Source: Corynebacterium testudinoris (lineage in GTDB: Bacteria > Actinomycetota > Actinomycetes > Mycobacteriales > Mycobacteriaceae). From it: a DNA stretch of 64,000 bases. Shown here one piece after another: positions 17,530 to 25,727 of the stretch (the first letter of the stretch is position 1; each line of letters begins with the position of its first letter). The notes below the pieces were generated by a model, which was given only the letters and a program-made list of their open reading frames with translations, did not search any database and was not told the DNA's origin. The DNA is taken from contig NZ_CP011545.1 in assembly GCF_001021045.1 (NCBI RefSeq), positions 1,984,001-2,048,000 on the forward strand, in the 5' to 3' direction. A program made the translations under genes and the position numbers.

Positions 17530-18053
17530 ATACTGCCCAGTTTGTCCACGCTGAGTCCAGGTACTCGGGCCCGCAACAACTCGACTAGTTCGAAGGGTTG
17601 CGGGGTGGACCCATCGGGAAAGCGAACGGTGTAGGGGGCAACCGCCTCGGGATGCCGCTGGACCCGTTCGCTGACGTGGTGCGGTAGCACCACCAGGAAA
17701 GTGCCTTCTGTCGGGCGCGAATACAGCTGTAGGTGTGCCAGCTGTTCGAGCGGAAAGCTCACGCCGGTGCGCGGGAGGGTGACCCGCTGGTCGTCGATAA
17801 ACAGGACCGGTCGGGTCCGCTTCCATATTCTGCTGATGAGCATGAGAAATGCAATGAGCATGCCAGCCGCGGGGGCGGCGGAGGCGAGCAGATAGAGCCA
17901 GGCCAGCCGGTCATCGCTGTGGCTGCGGGCGGAAAAATACAGGCCAAGGAAGATTGGCGCCATGACCAGCACGAAGACGGCAAACACGATGAAGAGTTTG
18001 CTGGTGATGAGGGACGTGGCGGAGGGGCGCAGGGCGATCGTTTTTATACGCAC
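17526..18053 (-). CDS. membrane protein with two helices and a soluble C-terminal domain
   Basis: The 175-residue protein has two hydrophobic helices (about residues 18-40 and 51-74) and a cytoplasmic C-terminal domain with a PH-like pattern ([30 protein letters not shown]). No catalytic motif is seen and the family is not recognised with certainty. The start is GTG 18053. It is convergent with the oxidoreductase gene and divergent from gntR across a 326-bp gap. Function unknown. Confidence 0.7.
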   Translation of the reverse strand: MRIKTIALRPSATSLITSKLFIVFAVFVLVMAPIFLGLYFSARSHSDDRLAWLYLLASAAPAAGMLIAFLMLISRIWKRTRPVLFIDDQRVTLPRTGVSFPLEQLAHLQLYSRPTEGTFLVVLPHHVSERVQRHPEAVAPYTVRFPDGSTPQPFELVELLRARVPGLSVDKLGSI

Positions 18054-18379
18054 TGATCCTAGTACACGCCTCAGTTGCGGCCCGAGTCATCCAGACACGC
18101 GCTAAGGAACACGTGTGAGATCAATGGTTTTGTAGCCCGGAGGATGTAGTCTACTGCCAGTTTGGCAGTACCACTTAGGTCCCGGTCATAACCTCTTGGT
18201 AAACATGTCCTCACACTTGCGTGTCGCAGGGTGTCTTTTCATGTCTACATGCCCTACACTGCATCTAAGAAAAACCTTACAGACACGTAGGTAACACCAA
18301 AATGTTACAGGTGTCATAACCTAATAAAATAAGTAAATTCAGGGAAACCTGCTCGGCACCCGCTCAAAGGAGGTAACGC
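18054..18379. other. 326-bp intergenic region with operator-like repeats
   Basis: This AT-richer gap separates the membrane protein gene (leftward) from gntR (rightward). It holds the perfect palindrome at 18152-18170, a 10-bp direct repeat GTCATAACCT at 18185-18194 and 18313-18322, and an imperfect inverted repeat around 18291-18322 (TAGGTAACACC and GGTGTCATAACCTA). Such symmetrical sites fit autoregulation by the adjacent GntR protein. A strong RBS AAAGGAGG precedes the gntR ATG. No open frame with coding character was seen. Confidence 0.5.
18152..18170. promoter_or_regulatory. perfect 8-bp inverted repeat, putative operator
   Basis: TACTGCCA, spacer GTT, TGGCAGTA. The 19-bp site lies 210 bp upstream of gntR and about 100 bp upstream of the leftward membrane protein gene. 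The regulator that binds it is unknown; the GntR protein is the nearest candidate. Confidence 0.45.
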
Positions 18380-19147
18380 ATGGGCCCATCGAAGAAAGCT
18401 CAACAATCGACCCAGCGCTACGAACTCATCACTAGCCATCTGCGACAATCCATCGAGGACGGGACCCTCAGCCCCGGCGACGAGCTTCCTTCAGAGGCCG
18501 AGCTATGCCAGCAATTCGACTCCTCACGCGGCCCCGTCCGGCAGGCCATGGCACTGCTGCGCGCCGAGGGCCTCATCTCCACCGGCCGCGGCCGACGCAG
18601 CACCGTGCTCACCTCTGCGCCAGCTAATTCCTTCGAGTCCCTGCTCTCATTAACCGTATGGGCCGAGGACATGGAACCGGAAATCTCCCAGCGCACACTG
18701 TGGGTCGGCCGTTCCTCCGCCAACGAGCGCATCGCCCGCCAGCTGCAGGTCGACGTGGGCTCCCAGGTCGTCGGCATCAAGCGCCTGCGCCTGCTCAACA
18801 ATGAGCCCCTCGCCATCGAGCACCTCAACTTCCCCCTCGATATCGGTCGCCCCCTCCTCGACTTTGATACCGACAACTCCTCCGTCCACCGGGAGCTCGC
18901 CCGCCTCGGCGTGGGCTTTGAAAGCGCCAACCGTTCCATGTCCGCTACTCTCGCCACCGCCGAGGACGCAGAGCTGCTGGACATCCCCGAAGGCGCCCCG
19001 ATCATGAAGGTCGAACTGCTCGCCGCCAGCAAACAGGGCCGCACCTTGGAGTACGCCGAGTACCGCGTCATCGGCGAGGGATTTGTCCTCCACGTCAATA
19101 ACGTCCGGGGCACGCCGACCCCCGCGTGGTTCTCCCGCGAGGCCTGA
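18380..19147 (+). CDS. GntR-family regulator with UTRA ligand domain (HutC subfamily)
   Basis: The 255-residue regulator has an N-terminal winged helix (about 13-78, with LPSEAELCQQFDSSRGPVRQ as the recognition region) and a C-terminal UTRA domain (about 95-245, ending EYAEYRVIGEGFVLHV), the HutC/FarR layout that senses small molecules. It precedes the peptide ABC operon by 37 bp on the same strand and is the likely regulator of it and of itself. RBS AAAGGAGG is optimal. The inducer cannot be read from the sequence. Confidence 0.9.
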   Translation: MGPSKKAQQSTQRYELITSHLRQSIEDGTLSPGDELPSEAELCQQFDSSRGPVRQAMALLRAEGLISTGRGRRSTVLTSAPANSFESLLSLTVWAEDMEPEISQRTLWVGRSSANERIARQLQVDVGSQVVGIKRLRLLNNEPLAIEHLNFPLDIGRPLLDFDTDNSSVHRELARLGVGFESANRSMSATLATAEDAELLDIPEGAPIMKVELLAASKQGRTLEYAEYRVIGEGFVLHVNNVRGTPTPAWFSREA

Positions 19148-19171
19148 TTGTTACATGTGACCTGCGCCCAC

Positions 19172-19177
19172 TAGCCT
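19172..19177 (+). promoter_or_regulatory. -10 element TAGCCT of the peptide ABC operon
   Basis: TAGCCT ends 7 nt before ATG 19185 in the 37-bp gap after gntR, predicting a leaderless operon transcript in addition to read-through from gntR. Confidence 0.5.
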
Positions 19178-19184
19178 TGGGCAC

Positions 19185-20690
19185 ATGTTCTCACGTCGGA
19201 GATCACCCCGCGCCGTGGTGGCACTGGTCGCAGTCATCGCCTGCTTCCTCACCGCCTGCTCAGCTGGCCACACCGCCACCCAGGTGGGGCGAATCGCGGG
19301 CACCGACAGCCTCGTCGTCGGCACGACCGGTACCCCTGCCTCCCTCGACTTCACCACCACCGGCGGCGCTGCCATTCCCCAGGCCCTCATGGCCAACGTT
19401 TACGAGGGTCTCGTCCGCATCGACGATGCCGGTCAGGTGGTTCCCCTCCTCGCGACGAGCTGGGAGGTCTCCGATGACCGCACCACCTACACCTTTCACC
19501 TGCGCGAAGGCGTGCACTTTTCCGACGGCTCCCCCTTCAACGCCGACACTGCCGCGTTCAGCATCGCCTACGTCCAGGGCTCCTGGACCAACGGCTTAAA
19601 ATCCCAGATGGATGTCGTCGAGCGAGCCGAGGCAGTCGACGAGCACACTCTCAAGGTCACGCTCACTCGCCCCTCGCAGCGCTGGCTGTGGTCAATGGGC
19701 ACGTTGACGGGTGCGATGATGAGCCCCACGGGCGTGGAGGCGCTGGCCGCTAATCCCGTAGGGACCGGCCCCTTTGTCCTCGACCGTTTCGCCGTGGGCG
19801 AGTCAGTGTCACTGCGCGCGCGGGACGACTACTGGGGCACACCCGCCCACCAGGACGCCGCCATTCGCTATTTTTCCGACGCCACCTCGGCGGTCAATGC
19901 CCTGCGGTCCGGCGACATTGACCTCGTGTGGTCGATGCAATCCCCCGAGCTCTTAGACACCCTGCCCACCGAGTTCTCAGTCGACGTCGGAACCACGAAC
20001 GGCGAGGTCATCGTGTCCATGAACAACCAACGCGCGCCCTTCACCGACCCGCGGGTCCGCCGCGCGGTGGCCCACGCGATCGATCGCCGCGCCATCAACG
20101 AGGTCGTCTGGGAAGGCCTGGCCACCGACACCGGCGGCGCGCCCGTCCCCCCAACCGACCCGTGGTTCACCGGGGAGGACTACGCCACCTTCGACCCCGA
20201 GCAGTCCACACAATTGCTTATCGACGCCGGCGTCCCCCACCCCGACATCACCATCGCCGTCCCCTCGCTCCCCTACGCAGAGAACATTTCCGAGTTGCTG
20301 TATTCACAGCTTGCCGAGGTCGGGTTCCGCGTTCATCTGACAAGTGTGGAATTTCCCGCCGTGTGGATCTCAGAGGTTATGACCGCCCACGACTATGACA
20401 TGTCCATCATGGGCCACGTGGAGGCCCGCGACATCCCCGCGCTCTTCGGCAACCCGCAGTACTACCTGGGCTATGACAACGCCGCCGTGCGCGAGCTGCT
20501 CCTCGACGCCGATACCGCCGCGGACCCCACGCCCGCGATGCGCGAGGCCGTCGACCTCATCATGGCGGACGCCGGGGCGATCACCGTGTTCAACCAACCC
20601 AACATCGTGGTCGCCTCCCCGCAGGTGAGCGGCGTGTCCCCCACCATCGTCACCGACGCATTGGCCTTGGCTGGGGTGGAGAAACGATGA
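19185..20690 (+). CDS. peptide/nickel-type ABC substrate-binding lipoprotein
   Basis: The 501-residue SBP_bac_5 (DppA/OppA-like) protein is exported as a lipoprotein (lipobox LTAC, Cys25). The family pattern YEGLVRIDDAGQVVPLLATSWEVSDD..TYTFHLREGVHFSDG is clear near residues 70-115. It delivers substrate, probably short peptides, to the permeases encoded next. Stop and start overlap (ATGA) with the permease gene, and all four genes are chained this way. GCTTATCGACG occurs at 20216. Substrate class other than peptides, such as nickel or glycosides, cannot be excluded. Confidence 0.93.
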   Translation: MFSRRRSPRAVVALVAVIACFLTACSAGHTATQVGRIAGTDSLVVGTTGTPASLDFTTTGGAAIPQALMANVYEGLVRIDDAGQVVPLLATSWEVSDDRTTYTFHLREGVHFSDGSPFNADTAAFSIAYVQGSWTNGLKSQMDVVERAEAVDEHTLKVTLTRPSQRWLWSMGTLTGAMMSPTGVEALAANPVGTGPFVLDRFAVGESVSLRARDDYWGTPAHQDAAIRYFSDATSAVNALRSGDIDLVWSMQSPELLDTLPTEFSVDVGTTNGEVIVSMNNQRAPFTDPRVRRAVAHAIDRRAINEVVWEGLATDTGGAPVPPTDPWFTGEDYATFDPEQSTQLLIDAGVPHPDITIAVPSLPYAENISELLYSQLAEVGFRVHLTSVEFPAVWISEVMTAHDYDMSIMGHVEARDIPALFGNPQYYLGYDNAAVRELLLDADTAADPTPAMREAVDLIMADAGAITVFNQPNIVVASPQVSGVSPTIVTDALALAGVEKR

Positions 20691-21625
20691 TCCTGCGAGT
20701 ACTCCTCCGCTTCGTCGTATCGCTAGCCGCGGCGTCCATCATCATCTTCCTGCTCCTGCGGGCCGTGCCCGGCGACCCCGCGCGCGTCGCCCTGGGGGTG
20801 ACGGCCACCGACGACGCCGTCGCCGCCCTGGCCGCCCAACTGGGCACCGACCAACCCCTGTGGCGGCAGTATGTCTCCTGGATCGGCGGACTGCTCACCG
20901 GCGACTTCGGGGTATCCCTGTCCTCCCGCCAGGACGTCACGGCGCTCATCATTGACCGCGCTCAGGTCTCCCTCATCCTCTGCGGCACGGCGATGGTGGC
21001 CTCCCTTGTCATCGCCATCCCGCTGGGCATGTGGGCAGCCCGGCGCGCCCATCACCTCGACGGGGTCATCGTCACCGGCGCCTCACAGGTTGGCATCGCC
21101 GTCCCCTCGTTCCTCGCCGGCATCCTCCTGGTCACCGTGTTCGCGGTCAACCTGGGATGGGTGCCCGCCAATGGGTGGATTCCACCAAACGTCGATGCCC
21201 GCGGCTTCGTGGAGCGCCTCATCCTGCCGGTCATTGCGCTGACGGCGGTGCAGGCGGCGATCCTCACGCGCTACGTCCGCTCCGCCATCCTCGAGGTGAT
21301 GGACCGTGACTTTATGCGGACGGCGCGGGCGACGGGGGCGTCGATAAGCGAGGCGCTGTGGCGCCACGGACTGCGCAATGCAGCCCTCCCGGTGCTCACT
21401 GTGACGGGGCTGCAGCTGACGTCGCTCATCGTTGGCGCCGTCGTCATCGAGCGCGTGTTCCTCGTGCCGGGGCTGGGCTCGATGCTGCTGGATTCGGTGG
21501 CCAGGCGAGATCTGCCGGTGGTGCAAACGATCGTCATGCTGCTCGTTGTGTTCACGCTCAGCGTCAACCTCGTGGTCGATGTGGCCTACCGGATTATTGA
21601 TCCGCGGATCAGGAGGACCTCATGA
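20687..21625 (+). CDS. ABC permease, DppB type
   Basis: The 312-residue inner-membrane permease has about six helices and the EAA loop (YVRSAILEVMDRDFMRTARATGA near residues 200-222) that contacts the ATPase. The N-terminal helix and RAVPGDPARVALG match DppB/OppB. It overlaps the binding-protein gene and the next permease gene by 4 bp each. The minus-oriented GCTTATCGACG copy at 21339-21349 forces the rare isoleucine codon ATA in GASIS. Confidence 0.93.
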   Translation: MILRVLLRFVVSLAAASIIIFLLLRAVPGDPARVALGVTATDDAVAALAAQLGTDQPLWRQYVSWIGGLLTGDFGVSLSSRQDVTALIIDRAQVSLILCGTAMVASLVIAIPLGMWAARRAHHLDGVIVTGASQVGIAVPSFLAGILLVTVFAVNLGWVPANGWIPPNVDARGFVERLILPVIALTAVQAAILTRYVRSAILEVMDRDFMRTARATGASISEALWRHGLRNAALPVLTVTGLQLTSLIVGAVVIERVFLVPGLGSMLLDSVARRDLPVVQTIVMLLVVFTLSVNLVVDVAYRIIDPRIRRTS

Positions 21626-22437
21626 AAAGGCTGCCCCTGTCCGGCTGGATCGGCCTCATCATCGTGGCATCCGTCGTGCTCTTGGCCCTGGTGTCGCTGG
21701 TGTGGACCCCGTACAACCCGGTCCATGCCGTACCCGCCGACCGTCTCCTTGCCTCCTCGTCCGAGCATCTCATGGGCACCGACCGCTACGGCCGCGACGT
21801 GTTCTCCCGCATCATGGCCGGGGCCCAAATCACCCTCTTCGTCGGGCTCGTCGCCGTCGGCATTTCCGCGCTGGTGGGTGTGCCGTGGGGCATGTGGGCC
21901 GGAATGAAACGCGGCTGGACCGAAGCAACCATCATGCGCGGCATGGACATCATGCTGGCCTTCCCGGCCCTCCTGCTGGCGATCATCACTGGCGCGGTGT
22001 TCGGATCCTCAACGACCACCGCCATGGTGGCCATCGGCATCGCGGGCATCCCCGGTTTCGCCCGGGTCGCCCGCGCGGGAACCCTGCAGGTGATGACCCA
22101 GGATTACGTCGCCTCCGCCCGCGTCTCCCGGGTGCCCACGCTGCTCATTGCCATCAGGCACGTGCTGCCCAACATCGCCGGGCTCATCGTCGTGCAAGCC
22201 TCCGTCGCCTTCGCCCTCGCCGTCCTCGCCGAAGCGGCCCTGTCGTTCCTTGGCCTGGGCACCGCACCGCCGGACCCCTCCTGGGGGCGCATGCTCCAAT
22301 CCGCCCAGGCCTCCCTGGGCACCGCACCCCAACTGGCCTTGTGGCCCGGCCTGGCCATCGCCATCACGGTGCTGGGATTTAACCTGCTGGGCGACGGCCT
22401 CAGCGATGCCCTCAACCCACGGAGGAGCCGACGATGA
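21622..22437 (+). CDS. ABC permease, DppC type
   Basis: The 271-residue second permease has the DppC/OppC hallmarks LMGTDRYGRDVFSRIMAGAQITL (near residues 50-73) and the EAA loop (TQDYVASARVSRVPTLLIAIRHVLPN). It pairs with the DppB-type subunit to form the channel. ATGA overlaps exist on both sides. Identification as the peptide/nickel class is secure; the substrate is inferred from the class. Confidence 0.93.
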   Translation: MKRLPLSGWIGLIIVASVVLLALVSLVWTPYNPVHAVPADRLLASSSEHLMGTDRYGRDVFSRIMAGAQITLFVGLVAVGISALVGVPWGMWAGMKRGWTEATIMRGMDIMLAFPALLLAIITGAVFGSSTTTAMVAIGIAGIPGFARVARAGTLQVMTQDYVASARVSRVPTLLIAIRHVLPNIAGLIVVQASVAFALAVLAEAALSFLGLGTAPPDPSWGRMLQSAQASLGTAPQLALWPGLAIAITVLGFNLLGDGLSDALNPRRSRR

Positions 22438-23867
22438 ACGTCCTGGCAGTAAAAGAATTAACCGTCGGCGACGGCATCCTCACCGACATCAGCTTCCACA
22501 TCTCACCGGGTGAGCGGCTGGGCATCATCGGCGAATCCGGCTCCGGTAAATCAATGACCGCGCTCTCCATCATGGGCCTGCTGCCCTCTTCGCTGACTGT
22601 CACCGGCTCCGTCCGCGTGACCGGCACCGAGGTCATTGGCCTCGACGACCGCCGGATGCGGCGCCTGCGCGGCTCCACGGTGTCCATGGTGTTCCAGGAA
22701 CCCATGACAGCCCTCGATCCACTCATGACGGTGGGCCGCCAGGTCGCGGAGGCAGCCGGGCGGGCAGACGTGGCCCAGCTATTCGACGACGTCGCCCTCG
22801 ACCCCTCCCGCATGAACGCCTACCCGCACGAGCTTTCCGGCGGGCAGCGACAACGCGTCCTCATCGCCATGGCCCTGGCCAACGACCCCGAGCTGCTCAT
22901 CTGCGATGAACCCACCACCGCCCTCGACGTGACCGTCCAGGACCAAATCCTCGACCTGCTCGATGAGCTCGTGGAGAAGAAAGGCGTCGCCCTGCTCTTC
23001 ATCACCCACGACCTCGGCGTGATCAACCGCATGTGCCGCCGCGTCCTCGTCATGTCGAAGGGAGCAATCGTCGAATCCGGCACCACCGACGACATCCTCC
23101 GACACCCCACCCACCCCTACACGCAGAAACTCGTCTCCGCGTCACTGCCCGGACCGGCGGCAGTTCCCCGCTCCGTCGGGGCACCGGTGTTATCGCTCGA
23201 CGGGGTCACCCGGTCCTACGGCGACACCCTCGCGCTTGACGATGTCTCCCTCGTCGTCCACCGCGGCGAACGCTTGGGCATCGTCGGTGGATCCGGGTCC
23301 GGAAAAACCACGCTCCTACGCCACTTCGCTGGACTGGACTCCCCCGATAGCGGCACCGTCACCATCGATGCCGACGTCCAAGTCGTCTTCCAAGACCCCC
23401 ACAGCTCCCTCAACCCGCGTCTGCGCATCGGCTCCTCGGTGGCAGAAGGCATGCGGAAGCCTGAGGCTGGCCGCGTGTCCGCCGTCCTCGAAGAGGTCGG
23501 CCTGGCCAGTGACTCCGCCACCCGCTATCCCCACGAATTTTCCGGCGGACAACGCCAACGCATCTCCATTGCCCGCGCCGTCGCCGGCAAACCCGAGGTC
23601 TTGCTTGCCGACGAGCCCGTCTCTGCCCTCGACGTCTCCGTCCGCGCCCAGGTCCTAGCCCTCCTCGACCGCCTCGTCGAAGAATATGGGCTGACGCTGG
23701 TCTTCATCTCGCACGATCTGTCCGTCGTCCGGGAAGTGTGCACCACCGTCGCTGTCATGCACCAGGGCCGGATCGTGGAAATGGGCCCGACCACCGAGGT
23801 ATGGGAGAACCCGCAGCACGATTACACCCGCTCGCTGCTCGCGGCGACGCTAGACATCGATGGCTAG
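22434..23867 (+). CDS. fused double ABC ATPase (DppD-DppF type)
   Basis: The 477-residue protein contains two complete ATPase domains in one chain, replacing separate DppD and DppF. Domain 1 has Walker A GESGSGKS (33-40), signature LSGGQRQR and Walker B LLICDEPTTALD. Domain 2 has Walker A GGSGSGKTT (285-293), signature FSGGQRQR and Walker B VLLADEPVSALD. Both look catalytically intact. The second half is short, about 225 residues. This is the last gene of the importer operon. Confidence 0.93.
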   Translation: MNVLAVKELTVGDGILTDISFHISPGERLGIIGESGSGKSMTALSIMGLLPSSLTVTGSVRVTGTEVIGLDDRRMRRLRGSTVSMVFQEPMTALDPLMTVGRQVAEAAGRADVAQLFDDVALDPSRMNAYPHELSGGQRQRVLIAMALANDPELLICDEPTTALDVTVQDQILDLLDELVEKKGVALLFITHDLGVINRMCRRVLVMSKGAIVESGTTDDILRHPTHPYTQKLVSASLPGPAAVPRSVGAPVLSLDGVTRSYGDTLALDDVSLVVHRGERLGIVGGSGSGKTTLLRHFAGLDSPDSGTVTIDADVQVVFQDPHSSLNPRLRIGSSVAEGMRKPEAGRVSAVLEEVGLASDSATRYPHEFSGGQRQRISIARAVAGKPEVLLADEPVSALDVSVRAQVLALLDRLVEEYGLTLVFISHDLSVVREVCTTVAVMHQGRIVEMGPTTEVWENPQHDYTRSLLAATLDIDG

Positions 23868-23906
23868 CGGGTCGTTGGGGTGTGTGGCGTCGGGGCTCGT
23901 ACAAGA

Positions 23907-23979
23907 ATTCTCTAGAATGCGATACCCACTGTCGCGCGACCTGCGGAAACTTTAGGTCATACGATTCATTCTAGAGAAT
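23907..23979. repeat. 13-bp perfect inverted repeat around 47 nt, two operator-like dyads
   Basis: ATTCTCTAGAATG at 23907-23919 is repeated inverted as CATTCTAGAGAAT at 23967-23979. Each arm is itself a dyad (ATTCT-2 nt-AGAAT). It lies between the convergent ABC operon and the 2H phosphoesterase gene, touching the stop codon of the latter. A GTCGCGCGAC palindrome sits in the loop. It could be a bidirectional terminator with a large loop, a paired protein-binding site, or a tiny mobile-element remnant. Confidence 0.55.
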
Positions 23980-24519
23980 CTATGTACCCCACCCCAGCGT
24001 GATCCGCTCCACCACCTCGTAGCGCGGTCCCCCACCTCGCCCGCGACCCAGCTGCGACTCTATGAGCACCAGCTCGTCGCACGTAAACGCGGGGCCTTCG
24101 TAGACGCTGAGGATGTGCACCAATTCGGCCACCGCCCACCGCTCTTTCGTGCGCGCGATGGTCAGGTGCGGTTTCATCTCTGCCTGACTGCTCGGCTCCA
24201 CGTCACTGTCAGCCATAAGATTTTTCAGAGCCCGCCCGTCTCCGCCGATGCCCATCCACATGGTGCGATGCCCAAACGATCCGGCGCCTTTGAGCCTGAG
24301 ATTCAAGGGAGCACATGCCGCGGCCGCCTGTGCCAGATGCCTGGTGAGCTGGGAGGTGTCGTTGGGGTGCTCACCATAGAAGCTCACGGTGATGTGCCAG
24401 TTGTCGGGGTCTACCCAGCGCAGGTTGTGGGGAAACTCGGCTCGGAGGGGTCTGAGGGCGGACACCAGATGTTCCCTGGCTGCTTCAGAGGGCAGCAGGG
24501 CGGAAAACAGTCTTTTCAT
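23980..24519 (-). CDS. thpR: 2H phosphoesterase (RNA 2',3'-cyclic phosphodiesterase, ThpR-like)
   Basis: The 179-residue protein carries the two HxT motifs of the 2H superfamily: HIT at His42/Thr44 in NWHITVSF and HLT at His118/Thr120 in PHLTIAR. These enzymes open 2',3'-cyclic phosphates on RNA ends, and some ligate RNA in vitro. The ATG at 24519 (MKRLFSALLP) matches the family N-terminus; an upstream extension of 45 codons would cover the rbsR promoter and is rejected. It is transcribed divergently from the ribose operon. A link to ribose catabolism is not evident. Confidence 0.88.
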   Translation of the reverse strand: MKRLFSALLPSEAAREHLVSALRPLRAEFPHNLRWVDPDNWHITVSFYGEHPNDTSQLTRHLAQAAAACAPLNLRLKGAGSFGHRTMWMGIGGDGRALKNLMADSDVEPSSQAEMKPHLTIARTKERWAVAELVHILSVYEGPAFTCDELVLIESQLGRGRGGGPRYEVVERITLGWGT

Positions 24520-24578
24520 GGTGATGGTTGCAGTGAGGTGAGGGGCGAATGTGCCACGAAGCACTCGTTTTGGAAACA

Positions 24579-24594
24579 TGTGGCCCCCAACACT
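24579..24594. promoter_or_regulatory. possible GlxR (CRP-type) half-conserved site
   Basis: TGTG-N8-CACT overlaps the -35 of the rbs promoter. The GlxR consensus is TGTGA-N6-TCACA. The inner A/T positions do not match, so this is weak. Confidence 0.25.
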
Positions 24595-24623
24595 TGACGG
24601 GGGCAGCATTCGGTGGATAGCGT
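24594..24623 (+). promoter_or_regulatory. promoter of the ribose operon
   Basis: -35 TTGACG (24594-24599) and -10 TAGCGT (24618-24623) are separated by 18 bp. The predicted start near 24630 places the LacI-type operator immediately downstream. Confidence 0.55.
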
Positions 24624-24639
24624 AACACTCAACAGCGTA

Positions 24640-24653
24640 TGCAATCGATTGCA
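24640..24653. promoter_or_regulatory. perfect 14-bp palindromic operator, probably for RbsR
   Basis: TGCAATCGATTGCA has the central CG of LacI-family operators. It lies about 10 nt downstream of the predicted transcription start and 31 nt before the rbsR ATG, an ideal place for autorepression. Extended to 20 bp it has one mismatched pair. Confidence 0.75.
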
Positions 24654-24683
24654 CACCTCCGACTAGTCGGGAAGGAGCCGAAT

Positions 24684-25727
24684 ATGGCGTCCACAGCCGC
24701 GACGTTGAAAGACGTCGCCCAGGCCGCAGGAGTGGCAGTCTCCACGGCGTCCCGGGCGCTCGCCGGCAATCCCGTCGTCTCCCAGGAGACCCGCGACCGG
24801 GTCCAGCACTGCGCCGAGCAGCTTAACTACCGCCCCAATGCCCAGGCCCGGGCCCTGCGCAGCTCTCGCTCCAACATCATTGGCGTCACCATCCCCAGCC
24901 TGGTCAACCCCTATTTCGCCGAGATGGCCTCGGTCATTCAGGAGGAAGCCAACCGCGCCGGGATGTCCACGATCATCTCCTCTACCTCCGAGGACGCCGA
25001 AAGGCTCATCGATTCTCTCCACGTCCTCGGCGATCAGCGCGTCGACGGCATCATCGTCGTCCCTTACAACGGCACCGAAGAATCGCTGGCCGCCCTCGAT
25101 GCCACGGGCATGCCGCTGGTCCTCGTCGACCGCGATTTGCCCGGCAACGAGCACCTGTCCGTCGTGTCGGATTCCAGTTCGGGACTCCACGCCGCCGTGG
25201 CCCACCTGTTGGAGAAGGGCAACCGTCGCATCGGCTACCTCTCCGGCCCGATGACCACCTCCACCGGAGTCACCCGCCTGGCGGAATTCAACGCCGCCTG
25301 CGCCAGCCTCCACCTGGAGGATCAACTGGTCTACCAGGGCGGATACCACCGCGAGGATGGCTATCGGGGCACCGAATGGCTGCTCTCCCACGACGTCGAT
25401 GCCATCATCGCCGGTGATTCCATGATGACGGTCGGAGCATTGGAAGCCTGCCACCACAACGGCGTCGCCATCGGCCGCGATCTGGCACTGATCGGCTTTG
25501 ATGACCAGCCGATCATGCGACTGCAAGCCTGCCCCATCACGGTCATTGACCAGCAGGTTTCCTCCATGGCGCGCCTGGCTTTCTCCCTGCTCCACGGCCT
25601 CATCACCGACAACGGCCACGGCGGTTCTTCCCCACCGGCCTCCCTCCGAACGCCCACCACGCTCATCATCCGGGCGTCCTCAGACTTCGATCGCTCATCA
25701 ACCACAGATAAGGAGGTACGACCATGA
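24684..25727 (+). CDS. rbsR: LacI-family repressor of the ribose operon
   Basis: The 347-residue regulator has an N-terminal LacI helix-turn-helix (TLKDVAQAAGVAVSTASRAL, residues 7-26), hinge helix and a periplasmic-binding-like sensor domain that should bind ribose or a derivative. ATG 24684 was chosen for RBS GGAAGGAG and the family N-terminus. It is the first gene of the rbs operon, overlapping rbsA by 4 bp, and lies just after a perfect palindromic operator. Context makes RbsR by far the best assignment. Confidence 0.92.
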   Translation: MASTAATLKDVAQAAGVAVSTASRALAGNPVVSQETRDRVQHCAEQLNYRPNAQARALRSSRSNIIGVTIPSLVNPYFAEMASVIQEEANRAGMSTIISSTSEDAERLIDSLHVLGDQRVDGIIVVPYNGTEESLAALDATGMPLVLVDRDLPGNEHLSVVSDSSSGLHAAVAHLLEKGNRRIGYLSGPMTTSTGVTRLAEFNAACASLHLEDQLVYQGGYHREDGYRGTEWLLSHDVDAIIAGDSMMTVGALEACHHNGVAIGRDLALIGFDDQPIMRLQACPITVIDQQVSSMARLAFSLLHGLITDNGHGGSSPPASLRTPTTLIIRASSDFDRSSTTDKEVRP

